Part shown: one piece after another, positions 8,484-18,421 of the stretch
Numbering within the stretch: position 1 is the stretch's first letter
Layout: each line of letters opens with the position of its first letter
Assembly (NCBI RefSeq): GCF_002744735.1
Contig: NZ_KZ319339.1
Location: 1,240,001 to 1,304,000, forward strand
DNA from: Marinobacter guineae
Lineage (GTDB): Bacteria > Pseudomonadota > Gammaproteobacteria > Pseudomonadales > Oleiphilaceae
Direction of reading: 5' to 3'
Length of the DNA stretch: 64,000 nt
Position numbers and translations under genes: made by a program
Notes under the pieces: generated by a model
What the model was told of the DNA's origin: nothing
Databases searched by the model: none
The model's input: only the letters and a program-made list of their open reading frames with translations

Positions 8484-9278
8484 TTAGGATCTCGCCCTGG
8501 CCATGCGGAACAGCGCCTCCGGTGAAATCCGCTTGACCCAGAGCGCAGCCATTTCCTTGCCCTTGCCCACCGGGATCTCACGTTTCTTTGCCTTGAGGCC
8601 TTTGTACACCACTTCGGCGCATTCGGTTACATCCATGCCGCCGGCAATGTCCTCGTCCTCCTCGCCATAGGCCGATCCATCACCCGCCAGGGCGTTACGG
8701 GAAATATCGGTACGAATAAAACCCGGAGTAATGGTGGAAACCTGCACTCCCTGCCCTTCAACCTCCGCGCGCAAGGCATCGAAAAAACCCATCACCGCAT
8801 GTTTGGCAGCACAATAACCCGTTCGCATTGGCGCACCTACCTTGCCGGCAACACTGGAAGTCACCGCGAGATGGCCTGCGCGACGCTCCAGCATATGGGG
8901 CAAAACCGCCTTGGTCAGCGCAATCTGGCCCATGACGTCCACATCCATCAGTTTCTGGTAGACCGCCATGTCCGTGTCCTTGCACAGCGAGCGCTGTGAA
9001 ACACCGGCGTTGTTAATCAGCAGATCCACGGAGCCAAAAGTATCCAGCACGGTCTGAACCGCAACGGGCAGGGAATCCCAGTCTGTCACATCCAAGGGCA
9101 ACACCAATACCTTATCAGCGGCAAGCCCTGAATCACGGCAACGAACGGCGACACGCTCAAGCTCGCTCTCACGCCGGGCGGATAAAACAAGGCGGGCGCC
9201 ATCCTGTGCAAATCGCAAGGCAAGCGCCTCGCCAATGCCGGAGGATGCTCCGGTAATCCAGACAGTTTGTGCGGGCAT
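8484..9278 (-). CDS. SDR family NAD(P)-dependent oxidoreductase
   Basis: A 264-residue classical short-chain dehydrogenase. The cofactor motif TGASSGIG is at residues 10-17, NNAG near residue 90, and the catalytic Ser-Tyr-Lys set is visible as TSSVAGK and YCAAK. Substrate is not evident. A separate promoter is likely, because 245 bases without a convincing gene separate it from the CPBP gene downstream. The MscS-like gene on the same strand ends 21 bases before its start, so co-transcription with that gene is possible. Confidence 0.92.
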   Translation of the reverse strand: MPAQTVWITGASSGIGEALALRFAQDGARLVLSARRESELERVAVRCRDSGLAADKVLVLPLDVTDWDSLPVAVQTVLDTFGSVDLLINNAGVSQRSLCKDTDMAVYQKLMDVDVMGQIALTKAVLPHMLERRAGHLAVTSSVAGKVGAPMRTGYCAAKHAVMGFFDALRAEVEGQGVQVSTITPGFIRTDISRNALAGDGSAYGEEDEDIAGGMDVTECAEVVYKGLKAKKREIPVGKGKEMAALWVKRISPEALFRMARARS

Positions 9279-9299
9279 GACAGTTCCTTTTTGAATCGT

Positions 9300-10349
9300 T
9301 CAGCTATCAACCAGACGCGCCCTCAGACGGGGCAACTGAGATGGGTAGTTTTCCTGGATGAAGGTTACCAGGCCCTCTCGAACGGCACACCTCAGATCCC
9401 AGTTTCTACTGGAGTTCGAAGCGCTCATCAGAAACCGTACCTGCATGGCCTGGTCATTGGAGTCGGTAACCTGCACCGTTGCCAGCTCACCATCCCAGAG
9501 GTTGGATTGCGCCAGCAACCGATTGAATTCCTGTCGAAGCGGTTCTACCGGCATGGTGTAGTCCACCCAGATGAACACGGTTCCCAGCAGCTCTGCCGAA
9601 TTCCTCGACCAGTTCTGGAACGGGTTTTCGATAAACCATTGCAACGGAATAACCAGTCGCCGAAGGTCCCAGACCCTCAAGACAACATAGGTGGCCGTGA
9701 CCTCCTCCACCCAGCACCATTCCCCCTGCACGTGCAGCACATCATCGATGCGAAAAGGTTGAGTCAGCGCAATCTGCATACCCGCCAGCAAGTTGCTGAG
9801 CACAGGGCGAGCGGCGAACCCGAGAATCAGGCCACCAACACCCGCGGAAGCGAGCAGGCTTGCGCCCATGTGCTGGACGGACTCAAAGGTCATCAGGGCC
9901 GCCCCAAAACCGATAATCACGATGAGGATGTTCAGGGCCCGAACCAGGAACCGGGTTTGGGTTTCAACCTTGCGCGCGCGCTTCCACTGCCCCTCAAGCA
10001 CCGGGTTCAGCGCGACAATTACCTCGCCGATGGCGGACGTCAGCCGGACCGCCGCCCAGGTGATAGCGAGGATGAGCAGTAGAGTAGTGACCTGCTGGAT
10101 TGCTGCTATTAATGGCAGATCCGCTGGCGCTGACTTAAGCGTTCCTGTCAGCGCCAGCAGACAAAACACAACACCGAGAGCCCGGGCCGCGGCATCGAGA
10201 AACAACCGCAGCACCGTTCTGGACTCGGAGAAATGGCGAAAAACGGCCAGAGCCAGCCGAAAGATGACATAGGTGGCCACTACCGCAAGGATTGCCGAAA
10301 ACCCGGGCCACAACCATGCTTTGAAACCAGTCTCAAACGCTTCCAGCAT
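9300..10349 (-). CDS. Mechanosensitive ion channel family protein (MscS-type)
   Basis: A 349-residue inner membrane protein. Four or so N-terminal membrane segments are followed by the pore-lining helix region (MGASLLASAGVGGLILGFAARPVLSNLLAG) and the beta domain (RIDDVLHVQGEWCWVEEVTATYVVLRVWD), the hallmark of MscS family channels. It probably opens under membrane tension, relieving hypoosmotic shock. It precedes the SDR gene on the same strand with 21 bases between them. Confidence 0.93.
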   Translation of the reverse strand: MLEAFETGFKAWLWPGFSAILAVVATYVIFRLALAVFRHFSESRTVLRLFLDAAARALGVVFCLLALTGTLKSAPADLPLIAAIQQVTTLLLILAITWAAVRLTSAIGEVIVALNPVLEGQWKRARKVETQTRFLVRALNILIVIIGFGAALMTFESVQHMGASLLASAGVGGLILGFAARPVLSNLLAGMQIALTQPFRIDDVLHVQGEWCWVEEVTATYVVLRVWDLRRLVIPLQWFIENPFQNWSRNSAELLGTVFIWVDYTMPVEPLRQEFNRLLAQSNLWDGELATVQVTDSNDQAMQVRFLMSASNSSRNWDLRCAVREGLVTFIQENYPSQLPRLRARLVDS

Positions 10350-10598
10350 CAGCCCTCCGCGAGCCTGCTATTGAACAGAACAACAGAACAACCGCAATCC
10401 CGCAAGCTGCTCTGCTCTCTGGAAGACTATACCAGCCCCTGCTCTCTTGCCATTGCCAAAGCCGCTTTTGGCCCGGTCCATAGCGACGGGAGGATGATCA
10501 GCGATACCGGACTCGCCGTCAGCGAATAGTCAGTTACACGTGGTCTGGTGGAAAGCATCAACGTATGGTTAGCTATCTACCTTCTAAGGAGATGAACC

Positions 10599-11798
10599 TT
10601 GTCCCATCTGCAACTTGCCATATTGCTGGGTATGACCGTGGCCCTCGGCCCTTTGGCGCTGGATGCCTATCTGCCGGCATTTCCCAGCATTGCTGACGAA
10701 CTGAATATCTCTCACAGCCAGGTCGGATTAACCTTGAGCGCCTATGTCACCACCCTCGGCCTGGCGCAATTGGTGGGCGGTCCTTTATCAGACCGCTATG
10801 GACGGAAGCCGATCCTCTTTGGTGGCCTCATTGTATTTGCCTGTGGCGCTGTGATGGTCTCAATGGCGGACACGCTATCCGAGATGGTTTTCTGGCGTAT
10901 CGCCCAGGGCATAGGCGGGGCATTCTGCGCGGTATCGGTACCGGCCATCGTTCGGGACCAGGTCGGTGGCCAGGAGGCCGCACGACTGTTCGGGCTGATC
11001 GGCCTGATCATGTTTGTTGCGCCAGCTGCCGCACCCTCACTGGGCGCTGTGATGCTGGCACTGGGCGAGTGGCACTGGATTTTCCTGATGCTCGCCGGCT
11101 ACGCGGTGTTTATGTTGCTGGCACTCAATGTGGCACTTTTCCCCAGACTACAACCACCGCCGCGGACCATTACTCCCCTCAAAACACTGGTGACGAACTA
11201 CCTGTTAGTGCTCCGGCATAAGACCACCATGCGCTTCGTGGGTATTCAGGTGCTTTGCTTCAGTACCATGCTCCTGTTCATTACCCATTCCTCTTTCATC
11301 TATCAGGAATGGTACGGCCTATCCAACAGCCTGTTTTCTATACTGTTCGCTGCGAACATCGCCTTTATGGCAACGCTGAATCTGATAAACCGGCCGCTAC
11401 TGCGGCGATTTTCATCCGTGGTTCTGGTGCGGGCGCAAGTCATTATGCAATGCCTGGCTCTGGTTGCTCTGGTGATCGCGGTTTTACTGGAAGGGCCACT
11501 CTGGGCAGTGGCGGCATGTATTATCGTAGCCATCGGCAGCCAGGGCGGGATTGTGCCTAACAATATGGCCAACGCCATGGAATTTTTCCCAAAGCTCAGT
11601 GGTACCGCAGCGGCGTTGCTGGGTGCCTCCCAGTTCACCATTGCCGGGGCCATCAGCACGCTCTCATCGGTCTTTGGCGATCAGACTCTGCTGACAATCA
11701 CCTTGGGTATGCTGGCTTGCTCGACGGGCGCAGTCATTCTCGCTATCGGAGCACCCCGGGCAGTTGCCCGGGCTCTGGCCAATCATGAAGCAGGTTGA
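10599..11798 (+). CDS. Bcr/CflA family multidrug efflux MFS transporter
   Basis: A 399-residue twelve-segment drug:H+ antiporter. The N-terminus (ALGPLALDAYLPAFPSIAD) and the loop GPLSDRYGRKPILFGG are characteristic of the Bcr/CflA group, which exports bicyclomycin, chloramphenicol, sulfonamides or dipeptides in other species. The start is a TTG at 10599, set by a clean AAGGAG seven bases upstream; the ATG seven bases earlier is out of frame. It converges on the EamA transporter gene. Confidence 0.92.
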   Translation: MSHLQLAILLGMTVALGPLALDAYLPAFPSIADELNISHSQVGLTLSAYVTTLGLAQLVGGPLSDRYGRKPILFGGLIVFACGAVMVSMADTLSEMVFWRIAQGIGGAFCAVSVPAIVRDQVGGQEAARLFGLIGLIMFVAPAAAPSLGAVMLALGEWHWIFLMLAGYAVFMLLALNVALFPRLQPPPRTITPLKTLVTNYLLVLRHKTTMRFVGIQVLCFSTMLLFITHSSFIYQEWYGLSNSLFSILFAANIAFMATLNLINRPLLRRFSSVVLVRAQVIMQCLALVALVIAVLLEGPLWAVAACIIVAIGSQGGIVPNNMANAMEFFPKLSGTAAALLGASQFTIAGAISTLSSVFGDQTLLTITLGMLACSTGAVILAIGAPRAVARALANHEAG

Positions 11799-11881
11799 AA
11801 CGGTTTGAATCCGTATGACTCTCTGTGAGCGGAATAGGACACCCTGAATTGCCAGTGCCGAACCTTCAGCATTCCCAAGGA

Positions 11882-12778
11882 CTATTTTCGGGCCGTTCGG
11901 AACAGTACATAGTTCCCCAGAAGCGCCAGGGACGCCCCCAACACCGCCGTTACCGTCCACTCGAAACCCTCCAGCCAGGTCGAAACGCTCAGGGCAACAA
12001 CCGGGAACAGCACCGTTGCATAACCGGCCTTATCAGCGCCAAGGGTCTGGATCACTGTGATGTAGCTGTAAAACGCAACGATGGAACCTGGAACTGCCAG
12101 AAAGACCGTTGCGCCCCAGAAGGTGGCCGCCGTGGGCAAAACCCACTCCGCATCCTGTACCAGGCACCAGACGCCCAGTATCAGGGCTCCGTATACCATG
12201 GCCCAGGCGTTTGCCAGGAACAGAGGCACCTGCGACATCCGTACCTTGATGCTGACCAGGTTTCCCATCGAAAACCAGAAGGTGCCGGCAACCGCGAACA
12301 GAATGCTGGTCGCAGTGGCGTTACCCAGCTGCAGATCATGCCAGAACAACAAAGCCACACCCGTGATTCCCAGAAAAATCGCCGGATACAGCCGAGCAGT
12401 GGGTGTAAGCCGCAACCAGAGCCAGCCATTCAGTGCGTTAAACAGGGCCGCCAATGAAAACACCACCGCCAGCAGCCCGCTGGTCATGGATTCTGCTGCA
12501 CGGTAGATCAGCAGGAAGTTCACGCTGTAGAGCGTCAGTCCCTGGAGCACAAGCCAGCCGTGCTGCTTCAGCGTCAGCTTCTGCAGGCGTCTCATTAAAG
12601 CCAGAACCACCAGGGCCAAGGCAGAGGCCATCAGAAACCGGTAGAAGACTGAAATGTCGACGGGCGCTGACTCTACCTGCAAGCGAATCGCGGTCCAGGT
12701 CAGGCCCCAGATCAATACCGTCAAACCATAATGAACAGAGATTGGCATGCCAGTGATTCCTGTAAGTAACTGAGACAT
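11882..12778 (-). CDS. DMT superfamily (EamA) transporter
   Basis: A 298-residue inner membrane protein with about ten hydrophobic segments arranged as two EamA repeats (first around GLTWTAIRLQVESAPVDISV, second around SILFAVAGTFWFSMGN). EamA carriers export metabolites such as amino acids or their analogues; the cargo is unknown. It is transcribed away from the AraC-type regulator across 90 bases, an arrangement that suggests the regulator controls it. Confidence 0.9.
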   Translation of the reverse strand: MSQLLTGITGMPISVHYGLTVLIWGLTWTAIRLQVESAPVDISVFYRFLMASALALVVLALMRRLQKLTLKQHGWLVLQGLTLYSVNFLLIYRAAESMTSGLLAVVFSLAALFNALNGWLWLRLTPTARLYPAIFLGITGVALLFWHDLQLGNATATSILFAVAGTFWFSMGNLVSIKVRMSQVPLFLANAWAMVYGALILGVWCLVQDAEWVLPTAATFWGATVFLAVPGSIVAFYSYITVIQTLGADKAGYATVLFPVVALSVSTWLEGFEWTVTAVLGASLALLGNYVLFRTARK

Positions 12779-12868
12779 TCGCGGATAAGGCGATCAGATT
12801 AGGACGGAAAAGACACCAAAACTTGTCAGATCCTGCTTAACCATGGATGATTCTTGCGGAGGCCAGAT

Positions 12869-13786
12869 ATGCACGATGACTCAACACTTGCGCCCGACTC
12901 ACCCTTGAGCACCCAGCAGGACAGCCGCGATATTGTCGACGCGCTAAAGGCTGTCGGCGTGACACCACGAAAACTCATGGAGCTTGACGAGGGTCGTGCA
13001 ATAGCATGGTGGCAGAACCGCACGGGCGAGGTTTACTACGAGCGCCCCAGACATCACTCCCTCAGCATTTACATCAACAATGGCGAAAAAGCCAAGCGAA
13101 TATTAAACGGGCAAATCGTAAGTCAGGGCTTTCCCGGCGCAGTTTGCCTGTTCCCGGCAGGCAGCCGCTCAACCTGGCAGATTGGTGGCCAGTTTGAATT
13201 CTTCCATTTCTACTTTAACGACCTGGACGTTGCCCAATGCGCGGAACAGACGTGGGACTGTGAATCCGGCACAGTCCAGCTTTCAGAGCTGTATCACGCC
13301 GAAGACCCGCTGTTGTCGCAGACTGGAAAGCTGCTGGCACTCACTGACTGGCAGGCCCCAGGGCAGGCCCTGGCGATGGATCATCTGGCACAATGGATGC
13401 TGCTTCAGACTGTCAGCCGTCACGCCAATGTACGGCAGGCACCTCCCGCCGTTAAAGGTCAGCTATCGATTCGTTATCGCCGCCTTTTACAGGAACGCAT
13501 TAACGCTCAACTGGATCAACCACTGTCTCTCGCGAACATGGCCAGCTGGGTAAATCTCAGCCCCTACCATTTCGCCCGGCTCTTCCGGGCCAGCTTTGGC
13601 TGCGCCCCTTATCAATACGTTCACGAACAACGATTAATCCGCGCCCGCGACATGCTTCGTAAACGGAGCAGTAAAATCACTGCCATCGCACTGACATGCG
13701 GATTCAATGATTCCAGCCAATTCAGCCGGGCGTTCAAGGCAAGGTTCGGAGTCACGCCTTCCCGGTACCGCTCTGAAGCTGACTGA
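12869..13786 (+). CDS. AraC family transcriptional regulator
   Basis: A 305-residue regulator. An N-terminal cupin-like sensor region (AWWQNRTGEVYYERPRHH, FPAGSRSTWQIGGQFEFFHF) is followed by two helix-turn-helix motifs in the last 100 residues (LSLANMASWVNLSPYHFARL and KITAIALTCGFNDSSQFSRA). I start at the ATG at 12869 because GGAGG ends six bases upstream; a TTG 15 bases earlier would place that Shine-Dalgarno inside the gene. It faces the EamA transporter gene, its likely target. Confidence 0.9.
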   Translation: MHDDSTLAPDSPLSTQQDSRDIVDALKAVGVTPRKLMELDEGRAIAWWQNRTGEVYYERPRHHSLSIYINNGEKAKRILNGQIVSQGFPGAVCLFPAGSRSTWQIGGQFEFFHFYFNDLDVAQCAEQTWDCESGTVQLSELYHAEDPLLSQTGKLLALTDWQAPGQALAMDHLAQWMLLQTVSRHANVRQAPPAVKGQLSIRYRRLLQERINAQLDQPLSLANMASWVNLSPYHFARLFRASFGCAPYQYVHEQRLIRARDMLRKRSSKITAIALTCGFNDSSQFSRAFKARFGVTPSRYRSEAD

Positions 13787-13812
13787 ATGCACTGCCCCTG
13801 GAGCCCGACGCC

Positions 13813-14472
13813 ATGCGAATTCGCGTTACGCATCAAAGGATCACGATTGCTCTACAGTTGATACTGCTTGCCGAAGCAGTGTTCGCAATCTGGGGCCAGC
13901 GTTGGATTCCCGCATTCCTGACAGCGATGATTATCGCCATCACCTTTTTCCCGGTGCTGTTTGAACGTCGCTTCAGAATTCACATCCCCCCAGAACTCCA
14001 ACTCGCTGCCATCGCTTTTGTCTTCGCCTCCCTGTTCCTTGGCGAGATACGCGATTATTACACGCGGTTCTGGTGGTGGGACATGGCACTGCACACCATG
14101 TCCGGTTTTCTGCTGGGTATTCTCGGCTTCCTGCTGGTACACATCATGAATGAAACCGAAAAAATTCACGTCCACATGAAACCGGGTTTCGTGGCCTTTT
14201 TCGCATTCATGTTTGCGCTGGGCGTGGGTGCGCTATGGGAAATGTTGGAATTCACCATGGACTCAGTTTTCGGGATGAACATGCAAAAACCCATGCTAGG
14301 TGATCCGTCGGGGCTAACAGATACTATGTGGGACCTGGTTGTTGATGCGCTAGGGGCGCTGGTCATCTCCTTCCTGGGCTGGCGCTATATCAAGAACCCC
14401 GATGGGCGATCATTCCTGGAACGCTGGATTGACTCCTTTATCGAGCGGAATCCCAGGTTTTTCAGGCGGTGA
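13813..14472 (+). CDS. YjdF/DUF2238-like membrane protein
   Basis: A 219-residue protein with about six membrane segments. The conserved features of the family are visible: WWWDMALHTMSG in the middle, GALWEMLEFTMD, and DTMWDLVVDALGAL near the C-terminus, with acidic and histidine residues inside membrane segments. The family is uncharacterised. It follows the AraC gene by 26 bases on the same strand with a GGAG before the ATG and may be co-transcribed. Confidence 0.85.
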   Translation: MRIRVTHQRITIALQLILLAEAVFAIWGQRWIPAFLTAMIIAITFFPVLFERRFRIHIPPELQLAAIAFVFASLFLGEIRDYYTRFWWWDMALHTMSGFLLGILGFLLVHIMNETEKIHVHMKPGFVAFFAFMFALGVGALWEMLEFTMDSVFGMNMQKPMLGDPSGLTDTMWDLVVDALGALVISFLGWRYIKNPDGRSFLERWIDSFIERNPRFFRR

Positions 14473-14484
14473 GGCCGGAAATAT

Positions 14485-14862
14485 TCATCGTTCAACCAGC
14501 CCCGATCGCGGAACCAGACAATTCGCCGCCGTGAGAAAAAGGTCCCGAAACGCAGCTTCTGAAGCAATCACACTCGGCAACCTGTCGTAAATCATCCGCC
14601 GACAGGATGATGTGCGGGCTTCGCTCTCGCTGACGCAGGCTGCGTGCACCTCTGCGCCCTCAATCTCGCCGGTCGCGTCTTCGCAGAGCTTTGGAATCTG
14701 CGCAATAACCCAGTCAACAGCCACACTGCGCTCCACCGGATTGGCTGCAAGGTTGGTAAACCGGCTGGCGTTTACGGGCTCGGGCTGTTCACGGGATTGC
14801 TCCCAGAGAAGGAATAGCAAGGCAGCAGATACCAATACGACTGTAACCAAGGGAAACTTCAT
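14485..14862 (-). CDS. Hypothetical secreted or membrane-anchored protein
   Basis: A 125-residue protein I do not recognise. The N-terminus (MKFPLVTVVLVSAALLFLLW) is a single hydrophobic segment, either an uncleaved anchor or a signal peptide, and the rest is polar with four cysteines (LCED, AACVS, SSCRR, ANCLV) that could form two disulfides in the periplasm. AAGGCG precedes the ATG. It converges on the YjdF-like gene with a 12-base gap. Confidence 0.65.
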   Translation of the reverse strand: MKFPLVTVVLVSAALLFLLWEQSREQPEPVNASRFTNLAANPVERSVAVDWVIAQIPKLCEDATGEIEGAEVHAACVSESEARTSSCRRMIYDRLPSVIASEAAFRDLFLTAANCLVPRSGLVER

Positions 14863-15011
14863 GGGCGCCTTTTCAGTACGATGAATCCAGCCCCGGATGA
14901 TAAACGCTTGGGAATGTTCTGTCCCGGTTTCCTATACTGTCTGGGATTTCACACGTATGGGCCGTCGATGGACAACGGCCCGATCAATCCAGCAACAAGG
15001 AGTTGTGGCAA

Positions 15012-15581
15012 ATGATCACACTGATCGTTGGTCTGTTTCTGTTTCTCGGCGTGCACTCGCTCTCCATCGTCAACGAGCCACTGCGCAATCGCCTGAATGC
15101 TTCCATCGGCGAGGGTGCGTTCAAAGGGCTCTACTCGCTGGCCTCCCTGGTCGGCCTGGTACTTATCATCTGGGGTTATGGCGCCGCCCGCCTGGACCCC
15201 ACCGTAATTTACACGCCGCCAGGCTGGCTCAGGCATCTGGCCATGCTGCTCCTGATCCCGGTGTTCCCGTTACTGTTCGCCACCTATTTCCCGGGCAAGA
15301 TCAAGGCGAAACTCGGTCACCCGATGCTGGTCGCGGTAAAACTCTGGGCTCTGGCTCACCTGCTGGCGAACGGAATGCTCCACGACCTCCTGCTGTTCGG
15401 GTCTTTCCTCGCGTGGGCGGTGGTCGACAGGATTTCCATGAAACGCAGAACCCAGCGGCCCATTCCCACACTGCCGGCCAGCAAGGCGAACGATGTTATT
15501 GCCATTGCCGGCGGCCTTGCGGTGTATGTGGTGATGGTATTCTGGGCGCACCAGTGGCTCTTTGGTGTGGCACCGGTCTGA
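15012..15581 (+). CDS. NnrU family protein
   Basis: A 189-residue membrane protein with about five hydrophobic segments. GLFLFLGVHSLSIV at the start and the mid-protein GWLRHLAMLLLIPVFPLLFA followed by HPMLVAVKLWALAHLLANG are the NnrU/mono-heme-isomerase-like pattern (HP and H-NG residues). Members are linked to nitric oxide reduction or carotenoid chemistry, but no denitrification gene is nearby. The ATG at 15012 has AAGGAG nine bases upstream; an in-frame TTG at 15003 would have no spacing to it. Confidence 0.88.
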   Translation: MITLIVGLFLFLGVHSLSIVNEPLRNRLNASIGEGAFKGLYSLASLVGLVLIIWGYGAARLDPTVIYTPPGWLRHLAMLLLIPVFPLLFATYFPGKIKAKLGHPMLVAVKLWALAHLLANGMLHDLLLFGSFLAWAVVDRISMKRRTQRPIPTLPASKANDVIAIAGGLAVYVVMVFWAHQWLFGVAPV

Positions 15582-15601
15582 TCGGGCGGCTGACCTTCGG
15601 G

Positions 15602-16567
15602 TCAGCGCCCCTGGGCGCCCCGGCGCAACCAGTTGTGCACGAAGGCAAGTTTGCGTCTCGACATTTCCGAGAGTGCAAAGGGGTAGAGGTCTGACAGGCC
15701 CATGGAACGGTTTACGTGATTCACCCGCATGGCCAACGAGGCAGCCACATGGATCAGCAATGCAGAGTCCTGCTCTGAGTAGGGTTCCCAGCCGCGCTCG
15801 GGCAACTCAGGAGATGTCAGGCCGGATGCCACGAAACTGTCGGTAATGTCGTTCAGATGCAGCAGGTGCGCCGCGGTTTCGGCCCAGTCTTCATGAGGAT
15901 GCGCTGACGCATAACTGGTCAGGTAAAACAGCCTCCAGTCCGCCGGCGGCCCCTCGTGATAGTGCCGTTGAAGTGCGGCTGGGTAATCAGCACGCTCATC
16001 ACCAAACATCTCGCGGAACGCCTCCAGAAAGTCCTCGCGCAGGCTGAGGCGCCACCAGAGCATATGGGCAATCTCATGGCGCATATGACCAACCATGGTT
16101 CGGTAAGGCTCGTCCAGCGCTTGCCTCCTCGTGGCCCGTACCACCGGGTCAGCCTCGGCCACACTGATTGTCACCACGCCGTTGGCATGCCCCATGGCGA
16201 CCGGCGTCAGTCCCTCTGCGAGCATATGGAAAACCGGGCGCGTACCAGGATCTTCCGGCCGGAACCAGTGCCAGCGGCCGAGATTGTCCAGCACCCAGCG
16301 CTTCGCAGCCTCGGTTGCGGCCCAGTTCGGCATGGCGTTTGGAATATTCGGATCCGGAGCCAGTGCCGTCATAGCACAGGCCCGACAAAAAGTGCCCTGT
16401 TCCGGCGCGATCCAGTTACACCCTATGACCTCTCGATTTGCACAAAACGGAGGCATGGGCAGAAACGCCCTTGCCTGGGGATCGTAGGCGACAGGGGTGC
16501 CATCAAAAGTGGTCAGGTTATCGAACCACAGAGTGCCAGAGCCGACCGGATTGGAAAAAACCATCAT
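15602..16567 (-). CDS. Putative zinc-binding metallopeptidase
   Basis: A 321-residue soluble protein. The catalytic HEIAH lies near residue 163, with a downstream glutamate-rich FREMFGDERADY and HEDWAETAAHLLH that resemble the third ligand region of the family. Near the N-terminus, CAN, GCNW and FCRACA supply cysteines consistent with a zinc ribbon. This matches the family annotated as zinc-ribbon plus zinc-binding metallopeptidase (Peptidase_Mx). Substrates are unknown. AGGAG precedes the first of two adjacent ATGs. Confidence 0.82.
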   Translation of the reverse strand: MMVFSNPVGSGTLWFDNLTTFDGTPVAYDPQARAFLPMPPFCANREVIGCNWIAPEQGTFCRACAMTALAPDPNIPNAMPNWAATEAAKRWVLDNLGRWHWFRPEDPGTRPVFHMLAEGLTPVAMGHANGVVTISVAEADPVVRATRRQALDEPYRTMVGHMRHEIAHMLWWRLSLREDFLEAFREMFGDERADYPAALQRHYHEGPPADWRLFYLTSYASAHPHEDWAETAAHLLHLNDITDSFVASGLTSPELPERGWEPYSEQDSALLIHVAASLAMRVNHVNRSMGLSDLYPFALSEMSRRKLAFVHNWLRRGAQGR

Positions 16568-16689
16568 AAAGCGGGTGCTCCTGTTGAGCGGCAGAGTGCA
16601 TGGAAATAAATCGCCACTTTCTCAAACCTATACCCTACAGCAAAGGAACGGCAATTATGGCAGGTAAATCTATTGGTCCATGACGCCCT

Positions 16690-18390
16690 CTAGAACTGAC
16701 TTCTCCCCCGCAACAGAAGCTGCATCTCATCAATACTGTCATCCCCGTCCAGGGGAAACGCGAAATCCAGGTGCAGCATCCGCTGAACTTCAATCCGGCT
16801 GGATGCCAGCCGCATCCCGAAACCGACATCTTTAAGTACCCCTTCATCGGGACCATTATTCCGACTGTCGGTGAACCAGGCCCGTCCCACGTCCGTGAAC
16901 AGGACTCCCCCCAATCGAAACAGCTTGAAAGGATGCCAGTCCGGGAAATAACGGCGTTCCAGAGTCCAGAGCACGCGCCGGTTACCCTGCTGATACTCGC
17001 TGGGGTAGCCACGCAGCCCGTTCTCTCCCCCGATGAGCAATTGCTGGTCCGCCGTCAGGTTGTGGGCCGCTGTAAAAGCAAGATTGGTATACCAGCTGTT
17101 CCAGCGCACCGAGCCTCCGTAAAAATACTGAACGCTCACCGTTCCCAGCATGTTCTCTACCCGGTCTTCATCAAGCCGGTAGGTGCCGCTCTGGCTCAGC
17201 TCATAACTGGCGTAGTTGGTCTCTGTGGTCAGCAATGCATCCTGGAAGTCCATGTTCAGGACCACCCGGTCCTCGGTAGCACCAAGCCCAGTGCCGGAGT
17301 AACCCAGCTCCGTACGCCAAACAAACCCGTCACGCACATCCTCTACACGCTGCAACCGGGTCAGGTTGGTCATTTCCCGGAAACGGTTCTGGCGATAATC
17401 AAAACCAATCCAGGGGTAACTCAGAGCGCGGTCTTCGGGAAGGAGGTCCAGAGCAGGTTCGTTGGGTAGCCGGTCAAAATCGAGGGAGTCGTATCGGTAG
17501 CCCGCCAGCAGGCGCAATTGCCGGTCATCCCGCTCAGCAAGCCGCCATCCACCATCAATGCTGAAGTATTCCTGGCTGCGCCGGTAATCGGCAATTGCCT
17601 CTGCACCAACATAACGGGATTCTTCACGCACATCGTCGACACCACTGAGGCCGAAACGCCAGTTGGTTAGCTCACTGTAGAAGGGTCGCTCCAGGTAGGC
17701 GCTGCGGCCCCGCCCGTCGCTGCGCTCATCTAAGGAGAACCCTGCCTGCCAATGGGAGCCGAACACATTCGGATCGTCGAAAAACAGACTGGCCTCAGAG
17801 CGGTCCGGATCCTTGGCGTAGGAGATGCCCACGTTTTTGCCAGACCCGATAAAATTGGGATCTGAAAGCCCGACGTTGGTGGTGTTCTCGCCTCCAGACC
17901 GCGACACTCCAAAGCTCGGAAAAAGTGTCCAGGTATCCCGCGTCAGCACGCTCACCTCAACCTCATTCCCGCAAACACGGGTTATACCCACCCAGGCTGC
18001 TGTCAGGTAGTCCCGTTGGCGTAGCAGCCGCTCGGATTCTGAAATGAGTCCCGGGGCAAAGACATCCCCTTCTTCAAACACCAGCTGGGAACGCAAAGCC
18101 GATTCCCAGGTAGGTGTATTGAGCGTATTCAGGGTTCGATAAAGAGTGTTGTTCTGGTCGGGATCACTGGTATCAAAGATGGGCCGGCGAATAATGCGGA
18201 CACTGCCAATGAGCGCGCCCTCAGGAATCAACATATCACTCTGGCGTTCCAGCTGATCTCGGGGCTTGTCCAGGTTAACGCCCTCCGGCTGGACCTGGCT
18301 GTCGACGCAGTCCTCGCCAACCAGCTCTGCCCCAAGACAAGGCCCAATAAATACCAATCCTGAAATAACGAGCGCACTCCGGAAAGCCAT
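16690..18390 (-). CDS. BamA/TamA family outer membrane barrel protein
   Basis: A 566-residue protein starting MAFRSALVISGLVFIG with a cleavable signal peptide. The N-terminal third (VRIIRRPIFDTSDPDQ, NTPTWESALRSQLVFEEGD) resembles a POTRA-like segment, and the C-terminal 350 residues alternate as amphipathic strands ending FPLDGDDSIDEMQLLLRGRSQF with a terminal phenylalanine, as in the bacterial surface antigen (D15/Omp85) barrel. It is shorter than BamA, so it is a small Omp85 relative, not the assembly core. The open frame runs further upstream but into the deacetylase gene; the ATG at 18390 gives the signal peptide. Confidence 0.85.
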   Translation of the reverse strand: MAFRSALVISGLVFIGPCLGAELVGEDCVDSQVQPEGVNLDKPRDQLERQSDMLIPEGALIGSVRIIRRPIFDTSDPDQNNTLYRTLNTLNTPTWESALRSQLVFEEGDVFAPGLISESERLLRQRDYLTAAWVGITRVCGNEVEVSVLTRDTWTLFPSFGVSRSGGENTTNVGLSDPNFIGSGKNVGISYAKDPDRSEASLFFDDPNVFGSHWQAGFSLDERSDGRGRSAYLERPFYSELTNWRFGLSGVDDVREESRYVGAEAIADYRRSQEYFSIDGGWRLAERDDRQLRLLAGYRYDSLDFDRLPNEPALDLLPEDRALSYPWIGFDYRQNRFREMTNLTRLQRVEDVRDGFVWRTELGYSGTGLGATEDRVVLNMDFQDALLTTETNYASYELSQSGTYRLDEDRVENMLGTVSVQYFYGGSVRWNSWYTNLAFTAAHNLTADQQLLIGGENGLRGYPSEYQQGNRRVLWTLERRYFPDWHPFKLFRLGGVLFTDVGRAWFTDSRNNGPDEGVLKDVGFGMRLASSRIEVQRMLHLDFAFPLDGDDSIDEMQLLLRGRSQF

Positions 18391-18421
18391 ACCGCCCTCT
18401 ACAACCGGAGAACAAACCGGG